29,301 nt of DNA from Egerieimonas sp900552095 (GTDB lineage: Bacteria; Bacillota; Clostridia; Lachnospirales; Lachnospiraceae), in contig CABREP010000024.1 of the NCBI GenBank assembly GCA_902469965.1, positions 1-29,301 on the forward strand. The letters are read 5' to 3'. A model generated the notes under the pieces. It was not told the DNA's origin, searched no databases, and was given only the letters and a program-made list of their open reading frames with translations. The translations under genes were made by a program, and so were the position numbers. Positions 1 to 7,101 of the stretch are shown here, piece by piece; position 1 is the first letter of the stretch, and every line of letters begins with the position of its first letter.

Positions 1-73
1 TTTCTCTTAGAATATCTACCTGAACAAGCTGGATATTCCGAAGTTCTTCCGGATTTTCATACTGCTTATACAT
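1..73 (-). CDS. LicD-family protein, N-terminal fragment (cut by window edge)
   Basis: Only about the first 24 codons are visible, beginning MYKQYENPEELRNIQLVQVD and open to the edge. The ATG is preceded by a good ribosome binding site (AGGAG, about 8 bases upstream). The opening resembles the start of the adjacent LicD-family gene and of LicD proteins generally: a Tyr, then an acidic/Leu-rich stretch, then a Gln-containing helix leading to the nucleotidyltransferase motif. It begins 26 bases after the stop of the neighbouring LicD gene on the same strand, so the two probably form a tandem pair in one transcript. LicD proteins transfer phosphocholine or related phospho-groups to cell-surface glycans. 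The family call rests on a short stretch and on position; the catalytic motif is outside the window. Confidence 0.6.
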   Translation of the reverse strand, partial: MYKQYENPEELRNIQLVQVDILRE

Positions 74-99
74 ATCTTTTCTCCTCGCAAAAGTATTTT

Positions 100-963
100 C
101 TATACTTCCTCTTTTTTGTAATCTCCAAGCTCAAGACGATACGGGAAATGATTTTTCCGTTTTTCCACCGGAGGCAGCTGCATATAATCTCCATAAACAG
201 ACGTCAGCATATCTTCCAGTTTATTGGGAAAATTCAGAGTCAAATGTTCAAAAGGCAGTTTTCGCAGCGGATACAGCTGTTCTTTCGTCAGCATATTCGC
301 GTACGGGCTGGTGTCACACAGATACGCCATCGTATCACTGCCGGAACCGGTATATTTCATACTGGCTTTTTTACATTTTCCATACAGCCATTTCGGTGAA
401 ACATGAAATAGTTTCAAAAAGAAATGAACACAGGCACAGATTCCGTGAGCCGCCTTCTTCTTAAAACCGGTAAATGGAAGAACCGGATAAGGAAGCGCCC
501 TGAGAATCATCATTTTGCTCCAGAACCAGGCTGCATGAGCCTGCCTTTTCAGTTTCCGCGGATCATCCGCCACCTCATCCAGCGCATAGATATCAAGGAA
601 AATGCCGAAGTTACAGTGAACATCCTTCAACGGCTCCTCCCAGAAAACCGTTCCGTTTTTACACCATCTGGTGGTCATCAGCGGATAGTTTTCATCTGTC
701 TCTGCATTCAGAATATAATAGCGGTCCTTATAATCCCGGGCTGCAATTTCCAGAAACTTTTCGTAATCTGCCCTGGGAAGCCCTACATCGATATCATCAT
801 CCCATGGAATAAACCCCTGATGACGCAGGGCACCGATTCCGGTGCCCGCCAGGGCAAAATAGGTAAGATGATGCTTCTCGCAGATTTCCAGAAAACTTTC
901 TAAGATTTCCAGCTCAATATTCTGAACCGCCTTTAATGTTTCCGCATCGTATTCTCTACTCAT
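100..963 (-). CDS. LicD family phosphotransferase
   Basis: 287 residues, cytoplasmic, with no signal peptide. The N-terminal half carries the LicD nucleotidyltransferase-fold signature: ALAGTGIGALRHQGFIPWDD followed by DIDVGLPRADYEKFL, around residues 37-71. The GTxxGAxRHxGxIPWDDDID motif supplies the nucleotide-binding Gly/Thr and the metal-binding aspartates. Known members transfer phosphocholine, or similar substituents, from CDP-activated donors onto teichoic acids, capsule or N-glycans; the substrate cannot be read from this sequence. A start ATG with GGAGA about 8 bases upstream fits well. It sits 29 bases after an unknown membrane protein and 26 bases before a second LicD-like gene, so all three are probably co-transcribed. 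Tandem LicD genes are common in surface polysaccharide loci, but no glycosyltransferase or flippase is visible here. Confidence 0.9.
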   Translation of the reverse strand: MSREYDAETLKAVQNIELEILESFLEICEKHHLTYFALAGTGIGALRHQGFIPWDDDIDVGLPRADYEKFLEIAARDYKDRYYILNAETDENYPLMTTRWCKNGTVFWEEPLKDVHCNFGIFLDIYALDEVADDPRKLKRQAHAAWFWSKMMILRALPYPVLPFTGFKKKAAHGICACVHFFLKLFHVSPKWLYGKCKKASMKYTGSGSDTMAYLCDTSPYANMLTKEQLYPLRKLPFEHLTLNFPNKLEDMLTSVYGDYMQLPPVEKRKNHFPYRLELGDYKKEEV

Positions 964-992
964 CTTTATGTCTCCAACTGTTCTATATTATC

Positions 993-2597
993 TTATTTCT
1001 TCTCTAATTGCAACACCATGCACACGGTTTCCCCTTCCATATACTGGATTTTAACCGTATCGCCCTCTTTCAGAGCAACAACGGAAAGGAATTCTTTCAC
1101 CGGCACATCAAAAATCTTCTCGTCTCCCTCCAGCACCAGATAAAAATGAGAATTACCGTCGATAACGCTCTGAGCAATGCGTGCGATCGTTCCGGTGATT
1201 TCTTCCGCTGACTCGGTACTTCCCTCTTCCACGATGCCGTCTTCGCTCAAAAGTTTCACATAATTCTGTTCACACTCTGCCGCCGTATCGCCGATAGCCA
1301 CACTCTGATATTTCTGTACATTCACCATGGCATATTTTTTCACCAGACCGGCATCATCTTTCAAGGCCATAAAGTACGTGGGCTGGTTGGAAATATTCAA
1401 AAGCAGGGGGAAAGCCGCCTGATAGCCCAGGTTCTGTACCTGTCCTTCCGCAGAAGACATGGCAGAAGATTCCTCTGCCCCTGACACAGAATAATATCTC
1501 GTCTCCATTGTTCTCTGGTTCATCAGCACAAATCCTACAATAGACTGATCCCCGCTCACAGAGGTAACTCCGGTGTACACCCACACGTCATCATCAATAG
1601 CCAGATAATTATAATCTGTCGTTGTCATCAGACAGCCTTTCTGTCCGAAGATACTGTTGATAAATCCGTTTACCATTTTTCCATGGTAATCATAAAGCTC
1701 AATCAAAAGGTCTGCCGGATAAGCCCGATCCACCCACTGAGGGCAGTCCTCGATGGCATAATCCGTACATTCTCCGGTCTGGGCATTGCAGAGAACAACT
1801 CTTCCAATTGTCTGTCCGCCAAACAGGCCGATATTAAACTTCTTCACAGGGCAGACCCAGTAAGGAACTCCATCGTCATCAATCTCAAAGCTGAGCTGAT
1901 CAAAAATATAAGTCGGGTAATTAAAACGCAGATGGCGGTAAATGTTCCGGTTAAAGTATTCCGCTTCCGAATAACGGATTGGCTCGTCCAGTTTTACCAG
2001 CTCTGTCTCCTGATTCGTCATATCAATTCGGATATAAGCCGGAATTCCGTTTGCCTGATTAGTCAGCCACTTGATCGGGCTGGCATAGACGAGGGGCGTT
2101 ACCCTCATGGGTTTGTTCTGATAATTAATCTGGGAATACAGATCGCTGACCTCAAACTGGGAAACCATATCTACCATACTTCCCATCTTCCGGTTTCCCA
2201 GAAGCTCTGCAGAGTCTTTGTCCAGCAGAGGAATCTGATCAAAACTGATCTGCTTGATATCTTCCGCAAAGTCTCTCTCTTCCGGCTGAATCAGTTCATG
2301 ATATTTTTTTGCATTTACAATCGGTGAGGAGAGCACGCTTCCCACGACAAAGATCACTACCAGAAGACCGGCCGCACCCAGTCCTATCGTTACAACTCTC
2401 CTCTCTCCGTCTGTCATATCATAACGGCTTCTGATCTTTCTGCGGATCACAAAAGCCGCTACCAGCAGAAGCACAAAGGCAATAATAAAAAACCAAAAGC
2501 CGGTGGAATGAATATTGATCGCCGGAAGTTCTATATAGTAATAGACCGCGGCAATCAGCACGACCAGAAGCACACTCAAAACCTTCCATTTTTTCAT
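993..2597 (-). CDS. membrane-anchored protein of unknown function
   Basis: 534 residues. I do not recognise a named family. Three hydrophobic helices are visible near the N-terminus (about residues 5-23, 33-51 and 68-90), separated by a basic loop (IRRKIRSRYD), so the protein is anchored in the membrane with a soluble domain of about 440 residues. The soluble part is rich in beta-type, aromatic stretches such as GVPYWVCPVKKFNIGLFGG and has no obvious catalytic motif. An acidic Glu/Ser linker near residues 455-468 precedes a small C-terminal beta domain that could be OB-like. The ATG has a GGAAGGGAG ribosome binding site. The gene follows the EF-G paralogue, with a GC-rich hairpin between them, and precedes the LicD genes by 29 bases, which suggests a cell-envelope role by association only. 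Confidence 0.8.
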   Translation of the reverse strand: MKKWKVLSVLLVVLIAAVYYYIELPAINIHSTGFWFFIIAFVLLLVAAFVIRRKIRSRYDMTDGERRVVTIGLGAAGLLVVIFVVGSVLSSPIVNAKKYHELIQPEERDFAEDIKQISFDQIPLLDKDSAELLGNRKMGSMVDMVSQFEVSDLYSQINYQNKPMRVTPLVYASPIKWLTNQANGIPAYIRIDMTNQETELVKLDEPIRYSEAEYFNRNIYRHLRFNYPTYIFDQLSFEIDDDGVPYWVCPVKKFNIGLFGGQTIGRVVLCNAQTGECTDYAIEDCPQWVDRAYPADLLIELYDYHGKMVNGFINSIFGQKGCLMTTTDYNYLAIDDDVWVYTGVTSVSGDQSIVGFVLMNQRTMETRYYSVSGAEESSAMSSAEGQVQNLGYQAAFPLLLNISNQPTYFMALKDDAGLVKKYAMVNVQKYQSVAIGDTAAECEQNYVKLLSEDGIVEEGSTESAEEITGTIARIAQSVIDGNSHFYLVLEGDEKIFDVPVKEFLSVVALKEGDTVKIQYMEGETVCMVLQLEKK

Positions 2598-2630
2598 GTT
2601 ACAATACTCCCTTCCTGAGATACAGCAAAA

Positions 2631-2651
2631 GAGGGGGGAAAATCCCCCCTC
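2631..2651 (-). terminator. GC-rich hairpin after the EF-G paralogue (possible terminator)
   Basis: An 8-bp stem (GAGGGGGG with CCCCCCTC) closes a 5-base loop between the EF-G paralogue and the unknown membrane protein. On the minus strand it is followed by CTTTTG, a short and imperfect U-tract, so termination may be partial. A weak outer stem (CAGC at 2623-2626 with GCTG at 2654-2657) extends it. On the plus strand the same hairpin leads into seven Ts, a better terminator in that direction. No clear promoter lies between it and the next minus-strand gene, so some readthrough is probably needed. Confidence 0.6.
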
Positions 2652-2663
2652 CTGCTGCTTTTT

Positions 2664-4757
2664 TTACATTTCTTCCGTATCTGTCACCGCACTGGCTCTG
2701 GCTTCAATCTCTCTGGCCTGAACATCGGAAGGAGCCTGCTCGTAACGCGCAAACTCATAGGAAAAATCTCCGCTTCCTCCCGTCATAGAGCGCAGTACAG
2801 TAGAGTAGCCATAAATCTCCAGCTGAGGAACATCTGCTTCGATCACAGTATTGCCTCTGCTGTCCGGATTCATTCCCAGCACTCTTCCGCGGCGCTTATT
2901 CAGATCTCCCATTACGTCGCCTGTATACTTGTCAGCAACCGTCACCTTCATCGTCACGATGGGTTCCAGCAGAACTGGTGATGCCTCCATAAAGCCCTTT
3001 TTGAAAGCCATAATAGAAGCTGTCTTGAAAGCCATCTCGGAAGAATCCACCGGATGGTAAGATCCATCATAGAGGATTCCTTTCACACCCACTACCGGAT
3101 AAGCCGCCAGCGGTCCCTTCTGAACTGCTTCCTGCAGGCCTTTTTCCACGGCCGGGAAGTAATTCTTCGGTACGGCACCGCCCACAACGACCTGTTCAAA
3201 AACGTAGGGGGTCTCCAGATCTCCGGACGGTTCAAATTTCATTTTAACATGACCATACTGTCCGTGTCCACCAGATTGTTTCTTATATTTTGCTTCTACG
3301 TCTGCATTCTTGCGGATCGTCTCCCGGAAAGCCACTTTGGGCTTGGAAAGTTCAATGTCCACTTTATATTTTTCTTTTAATTTGCTCACCACAATCTCCA
3401 GCTGCTGATCTCCGATTCCGTAAAGCAGCGTCTGCCGGTTGGCAGAATCATTCACAACCCGGAGCGTCTGATCTTCCTGTGCCAGCTTGTTAAGAGCCTG
3501 TGCCGCCTTATCCACATCCGCTTTATTCGGTACTTTGTAGCGCTTACAGGTATACGGAGTAGAGATCTCCGGTTTTCCGTAGAGAACCGGTGCTGCCTTC
3601 GTTGCCAGCGAATCTCCTGTTTTTGTAACGGAAAGTTTTCCGATCGCGCCGATGTCACCCGCATGAAGTTCCGGAACTTCGATCGGCTTCGATCCTTCCA
3701 GCACATAAAGTTTGCCCACCTTTTCCTCTGTATCCTGCGTCACATTGAGCAGGGTATCGTTTGCTTTGATTACTCCGGAGCAGACCTTGATCATGGAATA
3801 CTTTCCAAGGAACGGATCTGCGATCGTCTTGAACACCGTTGCTGATTTGCTGGCCGTAAAATCATAATCCGCCATAAAAAGTTCGCTGGTATTGCTCATA
3901 ATACCGGCCCGCTCCCGCAGATTGGGGCTGGGGAAATATCCGCAGATATCATCCAGAAGGTTGGCAACGCCCTGCAGCTGCACCGGAGATCCCATGCAGA
4001 CCGGAACCAGGCTGCCGTCGCGCACGCACATAGCCAGAGCCGCTCCGATCTCAGCCACAGAAAACTCTTCACCGGCAAAATAGCGGTCCATAAATTCTTC
4101 GCTCGTCTCTGCCACGGCTTCCATCAGGATTTCTCTGTATTTCTCCAGATATTCCACAGAATAATCCGGAATCTCACATTCCACTTTTTTCCCTTTTTCC
4201 ACGTAACGGCGTCCCTTATTTTTTACGATGTTGATATAACCCACAAATTTTCCGTTCTCACGGATGGGCATATGTAAGGGCGCCACCTGCTTGCCGTACC
4301 GCTCTGTGAGGTCTTCCACGATCTCCCGGTAACTCACCTCATCATTATCCATGCCGGTGACAAAGATCATTCTGGGAAGATTGTATTTCTCGCAGATATC
4401 CCAGGCCTTCTGTGTACCGATCTGAACGCCGTCTTTTCCGGACACAACGATCACTGCCGCATCTGCCGCTGCCGCCGCCTCTTCTACTTCCCCCACAAAG
4501 TCGAAAAATCCCGGCGTATCCAGCACATTGATCTTCATTTTATCCCAGAGAACGGGAACCATCGTCGTGCTGATCGAAAACTTTCTTTTAATCTCTTCTT
4601 TATCAAAATCACTGATCGTGTTGCCATCTGCTACTTTGCCAAGGCGGCTGGTGATGCCCGACAGATATGCCATCGCCTCTACCAGACTGGTTTTTCCTGC
4701 CCCGCCGTGACCCAGGATTACTACGTTGCGAATTCGTTCAGTTCTGTAAACATCCAT
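2664..4757 (-). CDS. EF-G paralogue (translational GTPase), divergent G motifs
   Basis: 697 residues, the usual length for EF-G, with the standard order of G domain, domain II, and domains III-V ending in the EF-G C-terminal fold. The P-loop GHGGAGKT (residues 16-23) is intact. Two other GTPase motifs are not canonical: G3 reads DTPGFFDF (80-87), with Phe84 where EF-G has the catalytic His of DTPGHVDF, and G4 reads TGMD (134-137) in place of NKMD. Related clostridial EF-G-like proteins also vary here, so this is probably a paralogue subgroup and not the housekeeping fusA, which normally sits beside rpsL/rpsG/tuf. It stands alone with its own promoter. A role in translocation, ribosome recycling or a stress state is inference; slow or absent GTP hydrolysis is plausible from the His loss. 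The start ATG has GGAGG about 9 bases upstream. Confidence 0.93.
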   Translation of the reverse strand: MDVYRTERIRNVVILGHGGAGKTSLVEAMAYLSGITSRLGKVADGNTISDFDKEEIKRKFSISTTMVPVLWDKMKINVLDTPGFFDFVGEVEEAAAAADAAVIVVSGKDGVQIGTQKAWDICEKYNLPRMIFVTGMDNDEVSYREIVEDLTERYGKQVAPLHMPIRENGKFVGYINIVKNKGRRYVEKGKKVECEIPDYSVEYLEKYREILMEAVAETSEEFMDRYFAGEEFSVAEIGAALAMCVRDGSLVPVCMGSPVQLQGVANLLDDICGYFPSPNLRERAGIMSNTSELFMADYDFTASKSATVFKTIADPFLGKYSMIKVCSGVIKANDTLLNVTQDTEEKVGKLYVLEGSKPIEVPELHAGDIGAIGKLSVTKTGDSLATKAAPVLYGKPEISTPYTCKRYKVPNKADVDKAAQALNKLAQEDQTLRVVNDSANRQTLLYGIGDQQLEIVVSKLKEKYKVDIELSKPKVAFRETIRKNADVEAKYKKQSGGHGQYGHVKMKFEPSGDLETPYVFEQVVVGGAVPKNYFPAVEKGLQEAVQKGPLAAYPVVGVKGILYDGSYHPVDSSEMAFKTASIMAFKKGFMEASPVLLEPIVTMKVTVADKYTGDVMGDLNKRRGRVLGMNPDSRGNTVIEADVPQLEIYGYSTVLRSMTGGSGDFSYEFARYEQAPSDVQAREIEARASAVTDTEEM

Positions 4758-4776
4758 AAGTAACTACCTCCAAACA

Positions 4777-4801
4777 TTTAGTATGGATATATAATACTAA
4801 A
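4777..4801. promoter_or_regulatory. inverted repeat over -10/+1 of the EF-G paralogue promoter (possible operator)
   Basis: TTTAGTAT at 4777-4784 is the exact reverse complement of ATACTAAA at 4794-4801, with a 9-base AT-rich spacer. The palindrome covers the -10 hexamer (4791-4796) and the predicted transcription start (about 4784) of the minus-strand promoter. That is a classic position for a dimeric repressor. No regulator gene is adjacent, so the binding protein is unknown. A chance palindrome in AT-rich DNA cannot be excluded. Confidence 0.45.
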
Positions 4802-4819
4802 TTTATTCGATAATTTCAA
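4791..4819 (-). promoter_or_regulatory. promoter of the EF-G paralogue
   Basis: Reading the minus strand, TTGAAA (4814-4819), a 17-base spacer and TATTAT (4791-4796) match the main vegetative sigma consensus. The predicted start is near 4784, giving a leader of about 27 bases before the ATG at 4757. It diverges from the aro operon promoter about 90 bases away. Confidence 0.7.
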
Positions 4820-4906
4820 GTTATTTGTCTAATTCCAACAATATTTTTTAGAAAATTGTATTTTCTCACGGACATTTTTATTTTCCCGCTTTAAAGCAGT
4901 AAATTG

Positions 4907-4935
4907 TTGACATTTGTACCTATCTGAATTACAAT
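4907..4935 (+). promoter_or_regulatory. promoter of the aroF-tyrA-aroA operon
   Basis: TTGACA (4907-4912), a 17-base spacer and TACAAT (4930-4935) are nearly perfect for the main vegetative sigma factor. The predicted start is near 4942, about 34 bases before aroF. I see no T-box, attenuator or leader peptide in this short leader, so control is probably by end-product inhibition of the enzymes or by a repressor. Confidence 0.8.
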
Positions 4936-4975
4936 AAAACAAGCCAATCTTATTACACAGGAAGGAATTAATGCT

Positions 4976-5989
4976 ATGATTATTGTAATGAAACCGCATG
5001 CCCCCGAGGAAGCGGTAAAACAGGTTGCTTCTCTTATTGAAAAACATGGCCTGGAGACCCATCTCTCCCAAGGCCGCCAGGTGACCATCATCGGCGTCGT
5101 GGGCGATAAAAATAAACTCTGCTGTGACAACATCCAGCTCCTCCCCTACGTGGACAAGCTGATCCCTGTAACGGAAAGCTATAAGCTCTCCAACAAAAAA
5201 TTCCATCCTGAAGCCACCAGGATCAAAGTAAAGGATCTGGAGATCGGACCGGATACGCTCACGGTTATGGCCGGCCCCTGTGCCGTGGAAGGAGAAGAAC
5301 AGCTGATGTCTGTGGCAAAAGCAGTGAAAAAAGCCGGAGCTCAGATCTTAAGAGGGGGCGCTTACAAACCCCGGACCTCTCCCTACTCTTTCCAGGGACT
5401 GGAAGAAGAAGGGCTGCGCTACATGGCAGAGGCGGGAAAAGAGACCGGCCTTGCCACCATCTGTGAGGTGATCAGCACCCAGTCCATGGAAGCCGCCGCC
5501 AAATATGTGGATATGATCCAGATCGGGGCCCGGAATATGCAGAATTTTCAGCTGCTTAGAGAAGCAGGCCGCTCCGGTCTTCCCGTCATGCTCAAAAGGG
5601 GGCTTTCCGCCACGATCGACGAGTGGCTCAACGCTGCGGAATATATCATTTCCGAGGGCAATCCCAACGTAATCCTCTGTGAACGGGGCATCCGCACTTA
5701 CGAGACAGCGACCAGAAATACGCTGGACATCAGTGCAGTTCCTGTGATCAAATCCAAGTCCCACCTGCCGATTTTTGTGGATCCCAGCCATGCCACAGGC
5801 GTTCAGGCTTACGTAAGCCCGCTGGCAAAAGCTGCTGTCGCCTGCGGCGCGGACGGACTTATGATTGAGGTGCATAATGATCCGGAACACGCCCTCTCCG
5901 ATGGGCCTCAGTCTCTGACTTTTCCTATTTTTGATGCTCTGATGCAGGATCTGGACAAGTATGTCGCTCTTGCGGGAAGGAAAATGTGA
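4976..5989 (+). CDS. aroF: 3-deoxy-7-phosphoheptulonate (DAHP) synthase, type I-beta with N-terminal regulatory domain
   Basis: 337 residues. It catalyses the first step of the shikimate pathway: phosphoenolpyruvate plus erythrose 4-phosphate giving DAHP, in the cytosol. Residues 1 to about 70 (MIIVMKPHAPEEAVKQVASL onward) form the ferredoxin-like regulatory domain seen in Thermotoga-type enzymes, where tyrosine or phenylalanine binds and inhibits. The barrel follows from VMAGPCAVE, with the hallmark GGAYKPRTSPYSFQG and, near the end, PIFVDPSHATG, which contributes metal and substrate ligands. The start at 4976 is set by AGGAAGGA 9 bases upstream; an ATG at 4971 is out of frame and stops at once. 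The stop overlaps the tyrA start by one base, so aroF and tyrA are translationally coupled. Feedback control by aromatic amino acids is expected for this architecture but not proven by sequence. Confidence 0.96.
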   Translation: MIIVMKPHAPEEAVKQVASLIEKHGLETHLSQGRQVTIIGVVGDKNKLCCDNIQLLPYVDKLIPVTESYKLSNKKFHPEATRIKVKDLEIGPDTLTVMAGPCAVEGEEQLMSVAKAVKKAGAQILRGGAYKPRTSPYSFQGLEEEGLRYMAEAGKETGLATICEVISTQSMEAAAKYVDMIQIGARNMQNFQLLREAGRSGLPVMLKRGLSATIDEWLNAAEYIISEGNPNVILCERGIRTYETATRNTLDISAVPVIKSKSHLPIFVDPSHATGVQAYVSPLAKAAVACGADGLMIEVHNDPEHALSDGPQSLTFPIFDALMQDLDKYVALAGRKM

Positions 5990-7089
5990 TGACAGAAAAT
6001 CCCTGTATCGGCTTTATCGGCCTGGGGCTGATCGGCGGCTCCCTGGCTAAATCGATCCGACGGGCTTTCCCCCTGGCTTCTCTCTATGCTTTTGATCAGA
6101 ACAGGGAAAATACCCGCCTGGCTTTACACGAAGGCGTCATCAACCGGATCTGCACAGAAAAAGATCCCGCCTTTGGCGAATGCGACTACATTTTTCTGTG
6201 TACCCCGGTCAAAAATAATATCACTTATCTGCCTTTTCTGCGGGACATCCGCAAAGCCGGCTGCATCATTTCCGATGTCGGCAGTGTAAAAGGGGAAATG
6301 CACCGGGCCGTCACAGACGCGGGCATGGAAAACTGTTTCATCGGCGGCCATCCCATGGCCGGTTCCGAGAAAAGCGGCTACGAAAACGCTACTGACTTCC
6401 TGATGGAAAATGCTTATTACCTCATCACTCCCGCCGGAGAAGTGGATGTGATGCGTCTGGCAGAATTTATGGAACTGATCACAGCGATCCGGGCAATCCC
6501 CATGGTCATGACTTTTGAAGAGCATGACTATGTCACTGCCGCAGTCAGTCATCTGCCCCACATTGTAGCCGCCTCTCTGGTGAATGCGATCCGCAATCTG
6601 GATACCTCTGATCAGTGTATGAAGCAGATTGCCGCAGGCGGTTTCCGCGACATCACCCGGATTGCCTCCTCTTCCCCTGTCATGTGGCAGCAGATCTGTC
6701 TGAGCAACGGCCCTGCCATCTCCCGGGTTCTGGACGAATACATCAAACTTCTCGTTCAGGCCCGCTGTTTTGTGGACAATCAGGATGAGGAGGCACTCTA
6801 TCAGATTTTCTGTTCCTCCCGGGAGTATCGGGATGCTCTGCCGGAATCTGCAAAAGGTCCTCTTCAGAAAGTATATGTTATTTACTGCGATATTTATGAT
6901 GAAGCCGGCGGCATCGCCACCATTGCCACTTTACTGGCCATGAATTCTATCAGCATGAAAAACATTGGCATTGTGCATAACCGGGAATTTGAAGAAGGTG
7001 TGCTCCGAATTGAATTTTACGAGGAGGACGCCCGGGAAAAGGCAGCAAAAATTCTGACAGAACGAAACTACACGATCCATCAGCGATAA
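5989..7089 (+). CDS. tyrA: prephenate dehydrogenase with C-terminal ACT domain
   Basis: About 366 residues. It oxidatively decarboxylates prephenate to 4-hydroxyphenylpyruvate, committing flux to tyrosine. The N-terminal Rossmann motif GFIGLGLIGGSLAKS binds the NAD(P) cofactor. IGGHPMAGSEKSGY and VSHLPHIVAASL are family motifs of the catalytic domain. Residues from about 290 (VYVIYCDIYDEAGGIATIAT onward) form an ACT domain, a common amino-acid-sensing module. The ATG at 5989 is preferred because GGGAAGGA lies 7-8 bases upstream; an in-frame GTG at 5986 lies too close to that site. TGA of aroF and ATG of tyrA share one base. No chorismate mutase domain is fused, so that activity must be encoded elsewhere. 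Confidence 0.95.
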   Translation: MTENPCIGFIGLGLIGGSLAKSIRRAFPLASLYAFDQNRENTRLALHEGVINRICTEKDPAFGECDYIFLCTPVKNNITYLPFLRDIRKAGCIISDVGSVKGEMHRAVTDAGMENCFIGGHPMAGSEKSGYENATDFLMENAYYLITPAGEVDVMRLAEFMELITAIRAIPMVMTFEEHDYVTAAVSHLPHIVAASLVNAIRNLDTSDQCMKQIAAGGFRDITRIASSSPVMWQQICLSNGPAISRVLDEYIKLLVQARCFVDNQDEEALYQIFCSSREYRDALPESAKGPLQKVYVIYCDIYDEAGGIATIATLLAMNSISMKNIGIVHNREFEEGVLRIEFYEEDAREKAAKILTERNYTIHQR

Positions 7090-7101
7090 GGAGATACATT
7101 T

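Noticed and set aside
4971..4979. An ATG just before aroF
   Set aside because: It is out of frame and reaches a stop codon after two codons; the ribosome binding site fits the ATG at 4976.
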